This document shows positions 15,373 through 25,482 of a stretch of 64,000 nt of DNA, piece after piece (the stretch's first letter is position 1; each line of letters starts with the position of its first letter). A model generated the notes under the pieces. The model was not told where the DNA came from. It saw only the letters and a program-made list of their open reading frames with translations, and made no database searches. The position numbers and the translations under genes are program-made. The DNA comes from Longitalea arenae (GTDB taxonomy: Bacteria > Bacteroidota > Bacteroidia > Chitinophagales > Chitinophagaceae): contig NZ_JAFFJX010000008.1 in assembly GCF_016924755.1 (NCBI RefSeq), positions 310,001 to 374,000 of the forward strand, read 5' to 3'.

Positions 15373-18081
15373 TTATAACTTAATACTAATTATCTGAACC
15401 CATGAATTCCAGGCCATCGCCGGTACCCCTGGCAATCCCGACGGCATCAGCACTACGCCTTTGGGAATGTTTGCATGTATGCGCACCGGTAATTCATAGA
15501 GCTGTTCAAATATTTTTACAGTGATCAATGATCCGTTTACCAAACTCATCTGGTCTGCATCCAATGCCGACATGGCTATATAGGCCGCAGGTGAGCGTTC
15601 GCTGATGCCTTTCGAGTACACGCTCAATTCTTCCGACCCAAAGATCTCGTATTGCGGCAGCAAGAGCCACTTGTCAGTTCGCACCACAAATGCTTCCGGT
15701 ATATCCTTAAAATAAACCGGTGTAGCATCCCGCTTATATTCAAACAGTAGTTTACCTGCATGTTCATTCTTCAATGAACCACCTGGCTCCTCCTGGTATT
15801 TGTTTACGGCCTGGATGGAATTCCATCCCGGTGACCAGAAAAAGGGGATCAGCGGCGATGGCGGCATCCCGGAATAACCTTCCATCGTAAATGTAAAAGG
15901 CGAGTCCCCATCCTGTTTGGGTTTGGGTTCGCTCACTGCCAGGTTCGCTAACATGGCCGTGCGGCCACTGTAACGATGCGGCTCCCGGGGTAATGCTTGT
16001 CCGTTCACCCGGAAGTCACGGCGGGGCGCGGCAGTAGAGATCCCTTTCAACTGGGGCAACAATTGTTCACCCATCATCAGCACTTCTTCGGGATGACAGG
16101 GTTTATCGATAGCTGCACCTGATTGTATCAACCGCATTTTCATCAGCCATTTCCAGCTTTCCTGCATGTTCTTATTGGCAGGCACAAATACCTGGTAGAA
16201 CCGTTGGGCGCGGCCTTCATAATTTACCAGGGTGCCATCCCCTTCAGCAAAACTGGCCGCTGGTATCAGTACATCGGCATGTTGGGTAGTAGCATTATTT
16301 AATGAATCGAGCACAATACAATGCTGGCAGTTGTTGAAGAATACGTCGGTAATCTGTGCAGGCATATTGCGGTACAGGTCGTTTTCCAGCACAATGGCAG
16401 CGACGTTTTTGGCGCGGCTGGCGCGCAGCACCGCATTTTCAAATCCCGAGGCCTGCATCATAGCCAGGCCCATGCTGTTGCATTCGGGCATTACATAGGC
16501 CAGGTGCACTTCAGTAGCTGTAGCTTTGCAGGCCGCTGCAATATCGAATGCCGCCCTGATCAGGGCTTCATTATACAAACCGGCGCCGCTGATGATTACG
16601 GGGCGTTTTGCTTTTTGCAGGGCGGCGGCAATGATGGCTGCCTGGGTGCTCATTTCATCATTCAGCTGTACCGCCGGCAAAACTGTATTCAATCGCTGGG
16701 CAATGGCAAAACCCAGGCGGGCCAGATCTTCGGGCGCTTTGTGAATTATGCTGCTGCTGATCTCATCGAGCGGCGAAGCGCCGATCGTACAATTGGCCAA
16801 AAACCCTTTCTCCTGCTGCACGATCTCTTTAACGGCCGCATCGTGCCATTCGGCTATTGCCCTGTTTTCAAGCGCATGCTGCGCTGCTGTTTTCATTACG
16901 CCCTGCCGAACGGCCAATGCCATCACCGGTGCTGTATTCCAGATATCTTCGCCCAGGATCACGATGGCGTCTGAGTGCTGGATATCCTGGAGGGAAGCCG
17001 CTTTTATGACACCCGATTGCATCACTTCCTCGATCCGCCTTTCCACAAAGACCTCGTTATCGCTTATGCCCTGGTAAAAATTCTCCCTGCCTACCAGCTG
17101 CATCAGCGCTATATTACTTTCCATAGAAGCCCGCGGAGAACCAATCCCAATGACAGTATGATTGGTCAATAAAGTACGCAGATGCTCAAGCAGGCTTGTT
17201 TCATCAACTGCTTCCACTGCCTGATTGCGGATAATCGGCTGGGTGATGCGATTTTCGCTATTCACAAACTCATAACCGAAGCGCCCGCGATCGCAAAGGA
17301 AATAACCATTCACCTGGCTGTTGTAACGATTGGTGATACAGCGCAATTGCCCATACCGTTCTCCAGCGATGGTATTACATCCCACAGCACAATGATGACA
17401 AACTGAAGGCGCTGTGGTAAGGTCCCATTTCCGGGTATAATGTTCGCGTAATGTTTTGTCGGTAAATACGCCGGTCGGACAAACCTCTACCAGGTTGCCG
17501 CTGAACGGACTTTCCAGCACGCCATCGCGTTCGCGCCCGAAGTAAACATGATTGTGTGCCGCAAATACGTTCAGGTCTTTACCACCGGCATACTCATGGT
17601 AATACCGCACACACCGGTAACACTGAATGCAGCGGTTCATTTCATGATGAATGAATGGCCCCAGGTATTGATTGGTATAGGTCCTCTTTTTAAAATGATA
17701 GCGCCGGTAATCATGCCCCGTCATCACCGTCATATCCTGCAGGTGGCAACTGCCGCCTTCATCACAGACCGGGCAATCATGCGGATGATTGGTCATCAGC
17801 CATTCTATTACCTGGCTGCGAAACGCTTTGGCCGTTTTATCATTCACCGATAAATGCAATCCATCCCTGATGCCCTCCATACAGCTCATCACCAGCCGGC
17901 CCTGGGTATCGTTTTCATCCCTGAACACCTTAACGGCACATTGGCGGCAGGCGCCTACACTACCCAATGCCGGATGCCAGCAGAAATAAGGCAGATCGAT
18001 GCCCACACCCAAACAGGCTTCCAGCAGGTTCTTCCCGGCTTTTACTTCGTATTGTTTGTTATCGATGAATATGGTTGACAT
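15373..18081 (-). CDS. nuoG: NADH-quinone oxidoreductase subunit G
   Basis: 902 residues, E. coli-like length. An N-terminal [2Fe-2S] ferredoxin domain (C in YFCWHPALGSVGACRQC) is followed by the HxxxC cluster (HPHDCPVCDEGGSC), a [4Fe-4S] pair (CIQCYRCVRYYHEYAGG) and an N7-like motif (CHHCAVGCN plus a distal Cys). The molybdopterin-like domain then runs to the end. The subunit carries electrons from NuoE/F to NuoI. Its stop (TAA) falls inside the first unit of a GTTCACA heptamer array. Confidence 0.97.
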   Translation of the reverse strand: MSTIFIDNKQYEVKAGKNLLEACLGVGIDLPYFCWHPALGSVGACRQCAVKVFRDENDTQGRLVMSCMEGIRDGLHLSVNDKTAKAFRSQVIEWLMTNHPHDCPVCDEGGSCHLQDMTVMTGHDYRRYHFKKRTYTNQYLGPFIHHEMNRCIQCYRCVRYYHEYAGGKDLNVFAAHNHVYFGRERDGVLESPFSGNLVEVCPTGVFTDKTLREHYTRKWDLTTAPSVCHHCAVGCNTIAGERYGQLRCITNRYNSQVNGYFLCDRGRFGYEFVNSENRITQPIIRNQAVEAVDETSLLEHLRTLLTNHTVIGIGSPRASMESNIALMQLVGRENFYQGISDNEVFVERRIEEVMQSGVIKAASLQDIQHSDAIVILGEDIWNTAPVMALAVRQGVMKTAAQHALENRAIAEWHDAAVKEIVQQEKGFLANCTIGASPLDEISSSIIHKAPEDLARLGFAIAQRLNTVLPAVQLNDEMSTQAAIIAAALQKAKRPVIISGAGLYNEALIRAAFDIAAACKATATEVHLAYVMPECNSMGLAMMQASGFENAVLRASRAKNVAAIVLENDLYRNMPAQITDVFFNNCQHCIVLDSLNNATTQHADVLIPAASFAEGDGTLVNYEGRAQRFYQVFVPANKNMQESWKWLMKMRLIQSGAAIDKPCHPEEVLMMGEQLLPQLKGISTAAPRRDFRVNGQALPREPHRYSGRTAMLANLAVSEPKPKQDGDSPFTFTMEGYSGMPPSPLIPFFWSPGWNSIQAVNKYQEEPGGSLKNEHAGKLLFEYKRDATPVYFKDIPEAFVVRTDKWLLLPQYEIFGSEELSVYSKGISERSPAAYIAMSALDADQMSLVNGSLITVKIFEQLYELPVRIHANIPKGVVLMPSGLPGVPAMAWNSWVQIISIKL

Positions 18082-18118
18082 GAAATAAACTTGATTGCTT
18101 CGTCAAATGATATATGCT

Positions 18119-18205
18119 GTTACCAGTTACCGGTTACCGGTTACCGGGTTCCATACAATAATGCCTTAGCGCTTTACCGGCGACTGGTGACCGGCAACCG
18201 GTAAC
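18119..18205. repeat. Inverted CCGGTTA heptamer arrays between nuoF and nuoG
   Basis: GTTACCGGTTACCGG (18133-18147) faces CCGGCAACCGGTAAC (18191-18205), a 15-bp stem with one mismatch and a 43-nt loop, just downstream of the nuoF stop. It should form a stable hairpin in the mRNA between two cotranscribed genes. Confidence 0.85.
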
Positions 18206-18240
18206 TTTATACCTATATCACGTTCACTTATAATTTGCAA

Positions 18241-19527
18241 CTAACCACCATTATGGTAAGGACACCGATGCATCGTCACATGCCGTTCAAAATCCTCTTT
18301 AAAATATTTGAGCGCACTTTGCAATGGCTCCATAGCGCCGGGCGCCAAAGCACAAAAGGTATTACCGGGGCCCAGCCATTGGGTATGCATTTGCAGCAGC
18401 TCCACATCTTCCATCGTCCCTGTTCCATGCTCGAGGCTCAACAACATTTTTTCTACCCAGGGCAGCCCTTCCCGGCAGGGCGTGCACCAGCCGCAACTTT
18501 CCTGGGCAAAGAAATGTTGCAGGTTATGTACAAAGCCGACCGGACAGGTTGCATCATCCATCACCACCATGGTGCCTGTTCCCAATCGGCTGCCGGCCGC
18601 CGCCACAGAAGCAAAGTCCATTTTCACATCCAGGTGTTCGATGGTCATAAAATCAGTAGAAGCGCCACCCGGCAAGAAACCTTTTAACTGGTAACCGTTC
18701 TTCATGCCACCGGCATGCTCTTCGATGAGCTCACGAACGGTTACGCCCATGGGCAGTTCCCAGCAACCGGGGTTATTTACTTTTCCGCTAACACCGTATA
18801 GTTTGGTGCCGCTATCGGCGCTGCCATTGCCCAGGCTTTTAAACCAGGCCGCCCCATTATTTACAATATGCGGCAGGTTACAAAGCGTTTCTACATTGTT
18901 CACGATGGTGGGTTTGCCATACAAACCACTTATTTGCGGAAATGGCGGTTTTGCCCTGGGCGTGGCGCGTTTTCCTTCAAGGGCGTTCAACAGTGCTGTT
19001 TCTTCTCCACACATGTAGCGGCCAACACCCGTGTGTAAATGCATTTCCAGGCTGAAGCCGCTGCCCAGAATATTTTTACCCAGCAAACCGGCAGCATATG
19101 CTTCGTGAATGCTTTTACGCAATAACTGCGCAGCTTTTTTATAAGCCCAGCGTAAAAAGATGTAGGAGATATCCGCCTGAATGGCATAGGCCGCCAGGAT
19201 CATGCCTTCGATCAACTGGTGTGGATTGCCTTCGAGCAATAAGCGATCTTTGAAAGTGCCTGGCTCCATTTCATCGGCATTGGCAACGAGATATTTTGGA
19301 TGCGGGGCATTCTCACCCATGGGCACAAAGCTCCATTTCATACCGGTATTGAAACCGGCGCCGCCGCGGCCTTTCAGTCCGCTCTCCTGCACCAGCCGCT
19401 GCACCTCTTCCGGCGACATGCTGCCCAGTGCTTTTCGCAGCGCGGAATAACCACCCGTCATCTCATATTCCCTGAGATCGAATGGCGGGCAGCCGGGATG
19501 AATATATTGTGTGAGCGGACGTTCCAT
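18241..19527 (-). CDS. nuoF: NADH-quinone oxidoreductase subunit F
   Basis: 428 residues. FMN and NADH binding is indicated by GLKGRGGAGFNTGMKWSF and the following acidic stretch (VANADEMEPGTFKDR). A C-terminal [4Fe-4S] N3 site is ESCGWCTPCREGLPW plus a distal Cys. This is the electron entry point of complex I and it shows that the complex here is NADH-dependent. nuoE ends 4 bp upstream. Confidence 0.97.
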   Translation of the reverse strand: MERPLTQYIHPGCPPFDLREYEMTGGYSALRKALGSMSPEEVQRLVQESGLKGRGGAGFNTGMKWSFVPMGENAPHPKYLVANADEMEPGTFKDRLLLEGNPHQLIEGMILAAYAIQADISYIFLRWAYKKAAQLLRKSIHEAYAAGLLGKNILGSGFSLEMHLHTGVGRYMCGEETALLNALEGKRATPRAKPPFPQISGLYGKPTIVNNVETLCNLPHIVNNGAAWFKSLGNGSADSGTKLYGVSGKVNNPGCWELPMGVTVRELIEEHAGGMKNGYQLKGFLPGGASTDFMTIEHLDVKMDFASVAAAGSRLGTGTMVVMDDATCPVGFVHNLQHFFAQESCGWCTPCREGLPWVEKMLLSLEHGTGTMEDVELLQMHTQWLGPGNTFCALAPGAMEPLQSALKYFKEDFERHVTMHRCPYHNGG

Positions 19528-19531
19528 GGTA

Positions 19532-20080
19532 TCAGGTATATTTTTGTAAAATGCGGTCGAGCATAGCTATTGTTACGTCTTTGTACAGATCATTATCGAT
19601 CATCAATGCCGGTGCATGGTCGCAACAACCGAGGCAGCAGTTCGGCAATAAAGTATAACATTGATCGCTGGTGGTTTCACCAAATTTAATGTGCAGCTTT
19701 TCCTGCAGGGCTTTGTAGATGTCGCCATACTTCATCACGTAACAGGAAATACTATCGCATACCAGGATCACATGGCGGCCGACCGGCTTGCGGAAAATGA
19801 GATTATAGAAAGTGGCCACACTGTCCACTTCAGCCGGGCTCATTTGCAGGTAAGCGGCAATGGCATTTACGCTCTCATCGCTGATCCAGCGGCGGTGATG
19901 CTGCACAATTTTCAATGCTTCAATAACGGCTGCGCTTTTATAGGGAACCAGGGCAATTTCGTGATCAATTGCCTGCCGTTCCAGATCGGTCAGGTACTGT
20001 TCTTCCTGCAAACCCGTGGTGTAATGGGCGGTGCTGCCGGAAGTAGCTACATTGTCTTTATTTATTTTTTGTGTTATCAT
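19532..20080 (-). CDS. nuoE: NADH-quinone oxidoreductase subunit E
   Basis: 182 residues. The thioredoxin-like [2Fe-2S] (N1a) ligands are C108 and C113 (CDSISC), and C149 and C153 (CLGCC). An N-terminal helical bundle precedes it. An in-frame upstream extension is absent, so ATG 20080 is used. Confidence 0.95.
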   Translation of the reverse strand: MITQKINKDNVATSGSTAHYTTGLQEEQYLTDLERQAIDHEIALVPYKSAAVIEALKIVQHHRRWISDESVNAIAAYLQMSPAEVDSVATFYNLIFRKPVGRHVILVCDSISCYVMKYGDIYKALQEKLHIKFGETTSDQCYTLLPNCCLGCCDHAPALMIDNDLYKDVTIAMLDRILQKYT

Positions 20081-20147
20081 TTATAATAGTTCAGGCTTTT
20101 TTCGTCAGTGGTCAATGGCGAATGGGACTGGGAATATGGCCGGGCTA

Positions 20148-21896
20148 TTAACGATCTATATCCGCCAGCACAAAGTCGATACTGCCCAGTATGCTTAACA
20201 GGTCACCCACCGTATATCCTTTACTGATAAAGGGCACCATTTGCATATGGGGGAATGACGGGGTGCGGATGCGAACACGATAGGCCGCGGTGCTGCCATC
20301 ACTGATACAGTAATAGCTGTTGGCGCCTTTGGTCGCTTCGATACAGCTCATGGCTTCCCCTGCCGGGATCACCGGTCCCCAGCTCACATTCAGAAAATGC
20401 GTGATCAGCGTTTCAATATCCTGCATGGTGAATTTCTTCAAAGGCGGTGTGGTCAAAGGATGGCTCGATTTATAATCTCCGGCCGGCATATTTTCGAGGC
20501 ACTGCTTAACGATGCGCAGGCTTTGCCGCATTTCTTCTACCCGTACCAGGGCGCGGTCGAAGCAATCGCCATTCCGGGCAGTCGGAATATCAAATTCGAA
20601 CCGTTCATAGCCACCGTATGGTTGCTTTTTACGCCAATCCCATTCCAGTCCGCAGGCTCTCAGGCCCGGACCGGTAACACCCCATTCGATCGCTTCTTCG
20701 AGGGTATAAATGCCAATGCCTTTGGTGCGGGCCTTGAACAAACTATTGCGGATGACCATGTTCTCATACTCTTTGATCTTGGGCGGAAAGTAGTCAACAA
20801 AATGCTGTACGAGCCGCTGCCAGCCATTGGGCAGGTCCTGCGCCACGCCACCGATGCGGAACCAGTTGGGATGCATGCGGCCGCCGCAAATGGCTTCCAC
20901 GATATCGAAGATCTTTTCGCGATCGGTGAACATGTAAAACACGGGTGACAATTGTCCGAGGTCCTGCGCAAAAGTGCCAAACCAAACGAGGTGACTCGCA
21001 ATGCGGAACAATTCGCAGAGCATTACGCGGATGACCAGGGCCCTGTCGGGCAATTCAATACCCGCCAGTTTTTCAACCGCCAGCAGGTAAGCGAGATTAT
21101 TCATAACGCCACCGAGGTAATCGACGCGGTCGGTATACGGGATGTAGGTATGCCAGCTTTGGCGCTCGGCCATTTTTTCGGCGCCGCGGTGGTGAAAGCC
21201 GATCTCCGGCACGGCGTCAACAATGTCTTCGCCATTCAACTGTAAAATGATGCGCAGTACACCATGGGTGCCGGGGTGTTGGGGCCCAATGTTCAGGAAC
21301 ATAAAATCGGCGTCATCTCCATGTTCCAGCAATCCCCAGTCTTCGGGTTTAAAGCGGAGTGCTTCCTGCTGGCGGTCCTGGTATTCATCTTCTAACTTAA
21401 AAGGGCCTAATTCGGTTGCCCTTGCCGGATGTTCCTTGCGCAAAGGATGTCCTTCCCAGGTAAGCGGCATCAGGATGCGGGTCAGGTGCGGGTGCCCCTC
21501 GAAGCGGATGCCGAACATATCGTACACCTCGCGTTCGTACCAGTTGGCATTTTTGAAAATGGAAGTAATGGAATTTATGGAAGGGTATTCACCCCGCAGG
21601 GCCACTTTGAGTTTAATGAAACAATTGCGATCAAAGGAGAATAAGACGTACACCACCGTAAAATCAGCCATCGGCAGGCCGTTGTACCGGTTCCTGTTCC
21701 TTTCGTCGATCCCGAACAGATCATACAGCATTTTGAATGGACGGGGCAGTTCTGTCTTCAGGAACTGAATGGCAGGTATAATCCGCTCCTTCGATACCCA
21801 CAGGGTGAGTATATCATCAACCGTTTGCTGCTGGTATAAAGCTTCCACGCCCAGCTGTTGCTGCAATCGTTGCAATATGGAATCGGCATCGTCCAT
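20148..21896 (-). CDS. nuoCD: NADH-quinone oxidoreductase fused subunits C and D
   Basis: 582 residues. NuoC occupies about 1-185 ([30 protein letters not shown]) and NuoD about 200-582 ([54 protein letters not shown]). Fusion of C and D is as in E. coli and many Bacteroidota. NuoD lines the quinone site with NuoB and NuoH. No array is seen at its stop, unlike most genes of this operon. Confidence 0.97.
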   Translation of the reverse strand: MDDADSILQRLQQQLGVEALYQQQTVDDILTLWVSKERIIPAIQFLKTELPRPFKMLYDLFGIDERNRNRYNGLPMADFTVVYVLFSFDRNCFIKLKVALRGEYPSINSITSIFKNANWYEREVYDMFGIRFEGHPHLTRILMPLTWEGHPLRKEHPARATELGPFKLEDEYQDRQQEALRFKPEDWGLLEHGDDADFMFLNIGPQHPGTHGVLRIILQLNGEDIVDAVPEIGFHHRGAEKMAERQSWHTYIPYTDRVDYLGGVMNNLAYLLAVEKLAGIELPDRALVIRVMLCELFRIASHLVWFGTFAQDLGQLSPVFYMFTDREKIFDIVEAICGGRMHPNWFRIGGVAQDLPNGWQRLVQHFVDYFPPKIKEYENMVIRNSLFKARTKGIGIYTLEEAIEWGVTGPGLRACGLEWDWRKKQPYGGYERFEFDIPTARNGDCFDRALVRVEEMRQSLRIVKQCLENMPAGDYKSSHPLTTPPLKKFTMQDIETLITHFLNVSWGPVIPAGEAMSCIEATKGANSYYCISDGSTAAYRVRIRTPSFPHMQMVPFISKGYTVGDLLSILGSIDFVLADIDR

Positions 21897-21902
21897 AAAT
21901 AC

Positions 21903-22090
21903 AGTTTCTGGTTTATTGTTTTTGGTTTATGGTTTATAGTTTTTTACAAACCACAAACAACAAACTCTTTAAAATTCCAGTTTCTGGTTTATTGTTTTTA
22001 GTTTATGTTTTCACATAGGTGGCCGTCCGACAAAAAGCGGCCAGCTGCACAGAAAGAACCATAAACAACAAACCACAAACAACAAACTCT
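21903..22090. repeat. GGTTTAT / AAACAAC direct and inverted repeats between nuoB and nuoCD
   Basis: A segment beginning CAGTTTCTGGTTTATTG occurs twice (near 21903 and 21977) and a segment ACAAACCACAAACAACAAAC also twice (near 21948 and 22068). The two kinds are roughly inverted with respect to each other. The second copy reaches the nuoB stop. Confidence 0.8.
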
Positions 22091-22729
22091 TTAAATTTCG
22101 TCCACTCCCTTAAAATTCACCCTGCTCATTCTCTCTTCCCGTTTCACTTCTTTCATAGCCGTCATCGTTGGTTTAATAATGCCCTGTTCACCGATGACCC
22201 AGCTTAAAGGCCTTTTCTCTTTTCCAACGGAATCGGCCAGCAATACCAGGCCCTGCATAAAGGCATCAGGCCGGGGCGGGCAACCGGGCACATATACATC
22301 AACGGGCAGGAATTTATCTACGCCCTGTACGACGCTGTATATATCGTACATACCACCGCTATTGGCACAACTGCCCATGGAGATCACCCAGCGGGGTTCC
22401 ATCATTTGTTCGTGTAAACGTTTAATGATGGGCACCATTTTAATGAATACGGTTCCGGCTATCACCATAACATCGGCTTCGCGGGGCGTACCGCGGATGA
22501 CTTCGGCGCCAAAGCGCGCCACATCATACTTGCTGGTGATACTGGTAGCCATTTCTACGAAGCAACAGCTTAAGCCAAAGTGGAAAGGCCACATAGAATT
22601 TTTCCGTCCCCAGGCCAGCAGGCTTTGCACGGAGGTGAGCATAATACTTTGCCGCACGGCCTCTTCCATACTGCCGTTCCCGGCATAGCTGCCGGTTGGA
22701 TTATTTGCTTTGCTTAACCACCACTTCAT
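22091..22729 (-). CDS. nuoB: NADH-quinone oxidoreductase subunit B
   Basis: 212 residues. The ligands of terminal cluster N2 are the adjacent C55-C56 (LSCCFVEM), C121 (GSCANSGG) and C150 (VPGCPPRP). The length is somewhat above the family core because of a charged C-terminal tail ([20 protein letters not shown]). nuoA lies 141 bp upstream. Confidence 0.96.
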   Translation of the reverse strand: MKWWLSKANNPTGSYAGNGSMEEAVRQSIMLTSVQSLLAWGRKNSMWPFHFGLSCCFVEMATSITSKYDVARFGAEVIRGTPREADVMVIAGTVFIKMVPIIKRLHEQMMEPRWVISMGSCANSGGMYDIYSVVQGVDKFLPVDVYVPGCPPRPDAFMQGLVLLADSVGKEKRPLSWVIGEQGIIKPTMTAMKEVKREERMSRVNFKGVDEI

Positions 22730-22870
22730 AATTTACCATTTTCAGTTTGCAGTTGGCAGTTTCAGCGCCCGGCCAGGAAGGATGCTGCCACTCAGAATGC
22801 ACTTAACTTGTTACATGCTAATCATATCACATTCCTCTATTCACTTTATCAACTATATCGACTCATTTAC

Positions 22871-23293
22871 TTATGAACTCGTCAACTGCTTATATTTTTT
22901 CATGATTTTTTTAACATTTAGCCCGATATCCAGGGCGCCGATGCCCCACTCGTAAATCAATACCACTACCAGCTGGGCGATGAAGATGGCAACGCCGATG
23001 TAGCCCGGCCAGCCGAGTTCGTAAAAGCCCAATGCCCATAAGATGATGAACACGGCTTCCACATCGAAGATCACGAACAACATGGCAACGAGGTAAAACT
23101 GGGCAGAAAAGCGAAGTCGTGCAGAACCAGTTTGTTCTATACCTCCTTCGTATGGCTTATTGGTAGCACGGTCGTGGTGATGTTGACCTAACAGGTAAGA
23201 CAGTAACAGAATGGCAGCGAGCAGAAAGACCACCAATCCTGCGTACAATAGCATTGGCCATAATGGATTACTATGGATTTCATTTCCTGGCAT
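22871..23293 (-). CDS. nuoA: NADH-quinone oxidoreductase subunit A
   Basis: 140 residues from ATG 23293; an in-frame ATG at 23338 would add 15 residues with no support, so the start is uncertain. It has three membrane helices and the conserved loop NKPYEGGIEQTGSARLRFS, with the carboxylate-rich helix YLVAMLFVIFDVEAVFI. It is the first gene of the nuo operon. I see no strong consensus promoter upstream, only TACATTGTG near 23380. Confidence 0.94.
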   Translation of the reverse strand: MPGNEIHSNPLWPMLLYAGLVVFLLAAILLLSYLLGQHHHDRATNKPYEGGIEQTGSARLRFSAQFYLVAMLFVIFDVEAVFIILWALGFYELGWPGYIGVAIFIAQLVVVLIYEWGIGALDIGLNVKKIMKKYKQLTSS

Positions 23294-23405
23294 AACATAG
23301 TGCTGTCGTGAGGGGCATTCATGCAGCTGCATGAACATCCTTCAGATGATCAAATCGAAAGGCTGAGGCCAAACACCACAATGTAAGTACGATCAGGTTG
23401 GTTGC

Positions 23406-23837
23406 TTAACTGGTAATATAATGTTCGAGGTTCTGAATAATGAAATCCTTCTGATCGATGATGTATTTGACCAGGTCACCGATAGAAACGAGTCCAATTA
23501 ATTCATTGTCTTCCAGTACAGGCAAATGACGGATATGTTTATCAGTCATTAATTGCATGCAGTATTCGATCTTTGAATCAGGAGTAACAAACACCGGGCT
23601 TTCGGTCATGATGTCCCGTACCCTGGTCTCTTTTGAGGATCTTCCTTTTAATATTACTTTGCGGGCGTAGTCACGTTCTGTAAAAATGCCATCCAGTTTA
23701 CCATTTTCTTCCAGTACAACCAGTGAACCGAGATTTTTCGACTCTAAGGTTTCCAGCGCTTCGTACACGGAGCTCTCCGGATTAACCGTATATACTACGT
23801 GTCCTTTGATCTGCAGTATATCTTTTACCGTATCCAT
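23406..23837 (-). CDS. CBS-domain pair protein
   Basis: 143 residues containing two CBS motifs in tandem and nothing else (first around SVYEALETLESKNLGSLVV, second around KIEYCMQLMTDKHIRHLPVL). Such Bateman modules bind adenine nucleotides. As a stand-alone protein its partner is unknown. It is transcribed in the same direction as nuoA, 112 bp upstream of it, and might share transcription. The stop lies in ATT ACC AGT TAA, resembling a single CCAGTTA unit. Confidence 0.88.
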   Translation of the reverse strand: MDTVKDILQIKGHVVYTVNPESSVYEALETLESKNLGSLVVLEENGKLDGIFTERDYARKVILKGRSSKETRVRDIMTESPVFVTPDSKIEYCMQLMTDKHIRHLPVLEDNELIGLVSIGDLVKYIIDQKDFIIQNLEHYITS

Positions 23838-23930
23838 GGTAATTGTTTTAAGAGCTATTTATACTGTTAAGTTAAATTTTTTTTATTAAATAAAAAATTT
23901 ATCCGGGAAAATGCGGGTGGTCGATTGGGG

Positions 23931-24132
23931 CTGGTTCGCAGTTCGCAGTTGGCAGTTCGCAGTAGGCAGTTGGCAATCGGTTTCAGGGAACTTGCTTATG
24001 GTCAACGTTTATCTAAATCTTAGTACAGATACCATGGCCAGCTCTTTCATTATCACTCTATCGAATTACAGCTGCTTGTCAACGCCCGGGTTGGAATTAG
24101 CACATTAGTCAATTAGCACATTAGCAAATTAA
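23931..24132. repeat. CAGTTGG heptamer array and ATTAGCAC octamer array
   Basis: 23936-23978 is a GCAGTTC/GCAGTTGG run. 24098-24131 is an octamer run (ATTAGCAC, ATTAGTCA) that starts 2 bp after the stop of the minus-strand gene at 24135. On that strand the units carry TAA. Confidence 0.8.
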
Positions 24133-24134
24133 CC

Positions 24135-25469
24135 TCACTCCCTTTTCAAAAACCTTCGCACGGTATGCGCTTTGCCATTGCTGCCAATGAAGGCCAGAAA
24201 ATAAGTACCAGGCCGATAGTTTTGTAAACTGATCCGGATACGGCTAGCGCTTTCGCGTAATGACAATTTTTGCAGCAGCTGATCGGCACTGTTATACAAT
24301 TTTATTTCAGTCCAGTCGCCCCGGTTAAAAGCCACATCAATAAATTGAACAGCGGGATTAGGTCCTAAACGCAGGGAGATGTTTTGTATACTCACTTCGC
24401 GCACGCCCAGGATGCTGCGTTTACCATCCAGGTCGGTTTGACTTAACCGGTAAAAATTATTTCCCTGTTCCGGGCTATGATCTGTATAGGTATAATTTGT
24501 TGGACTGTTATGATCACTCTTGCCGGGCAGAGTGGCAATCACCGTATAATGAATGCCATCAGGGCTTCGTTCAATGGTAAAATGATCGTTATTGTCTTCC
24601 AGTAAAGTTTCCCAACGAAGCTGAACGGTTTCACCAGCCTGCAATTGTGCATCAAAATGCGACAAAGTAACCGGCAGTATGGTGAAGGTAGAAGGGAAAA
24701 CACCGCCGCTGGAAAGATTAAAAACTGTCGCATCACTACCCACCCAATTGGCAGGGTTCGACAGGGCTGTGAGCAATGTTGCTTTTGAACCCGTGGTAGT
24801 ACCTCCATAATACATATTATCGAAACCATAGTTGGGAGAGCCCAAAGTGCCGGTACCATCCGCAGTATTCAGCATATTCGAGGTTAAAGTGGCCGTAGTA
24901 CTGCTGTTCAAACCTGGCGGTAACCAGGAGAGATAATCGGCAATCGTACTTCCTGACGTCATCCAGCTGCCATCTGTCGGATAGGAACCGGATTGCCCGG
25001 TATTCATCGCATATATAAAGGTAGCACCGGCAGCAGTACCCAGCGTACCCTGGTATACAATGATCTGATCGCCGCCAGGGCTTAGATAAGCCGACGTACC
25101 GCCCACCTGTCCGCTCACATTGGCCGTTGATCCATTTATCATAGTATTTGTGGCATAAATAATAGTTCCCCGCAGAATCATTGAAGGAGTAGTCCATTGC
25201 ATGTGACCCTCATTGGCAGTTGCAACCCTGAAGGCACCGGTAGTGCCATCATACCCGGCATCGGTAAAATTGATCTTTGTGTTAGCCGCCAGATCTACCA
25301 TCGTCATGAATGCCCAACGTTGGTTGGGCCCTGTTTCATCTGCATTAAAACCCAGGACAACGATATCCCCGGCCGTTAATGTGGTGCCCTGGGCCAGCGT
25401 AGCATTATGGGATAATAAGAACAACCCCCATACGCCTACAATGTAAGCGAAGTGTAACTTTTTTATCAT
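24135..25469 (-). CDS. Secreted protein with T9SS C-terminal sorting domain
   Basis: 444 residues. N-terminal signal peptide (IVGVWGLFLLSHNATLAQ). An N-terminal beta-rich domain (about 25-260) includes AGDIVVLGFNADETGPNQRW. Then comes a linker domain near VTLSHFDAQLQAGETVQLRW that is common before type IX sorting signals. The C-terminal 75 residues (LGPNPAVQFIDVAF to the end, with PGTYFLAFI) form a type A sorting domain. The protein should be exported across the outer membrane by T9SS and probably attached to the surface. It is the third gene of an operon with a formyltransferase and a tail-collar protein (13 bp gap). Confidence 0.85.
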   Translation of the reverse strand: MIKKLHFAYIVGVWGLFLLSHNATLAQGTTLTAGDIVVLGFNADETGPNQRWAFMTMVDLAANTKINFTDAGYDGTTGAFRVATANEGHMQWTTPSMILRGTIIYATNTMINGSTANVSGQVGGTSAYLSPGGDQIIVYQGTLGTAAGATFIYAMNTGQSGSYPTDGSWMTSGSTIADYLSWLPPGLNSSTTATLTSNMLNTADGTGTLGSPNYGFDNMYYGGTTTGSKATLLTALSNPANWVGSDATVFNLSSGGVFPSTFTILPVTLSHFDAQLQAGETVQLRWETLLEDNNDHFTIERSPDGIHYTVIATLPGKSDHNSPTNYTYTDHSPEQGNNFYRLSQTDLDGKRSILGVREVSIQNISLRLGPNPAVQFIDVAFNRGDWTEIKLYNSADQLLQKLSLRESASRIRISLQNYRPGTYFLAFIGSNGKAHTVRRFLKRE

Positions 25470-25482
25470 AAAACGGGATGTT

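Noticed and set aside
10359-21768. Many plus-strand ORFs of 60-217 codons across the nuo operon
   Set aside because: Shadows of the minus-strand nuo genes, whose products are all recognised subunits with intact cofactor motifs.
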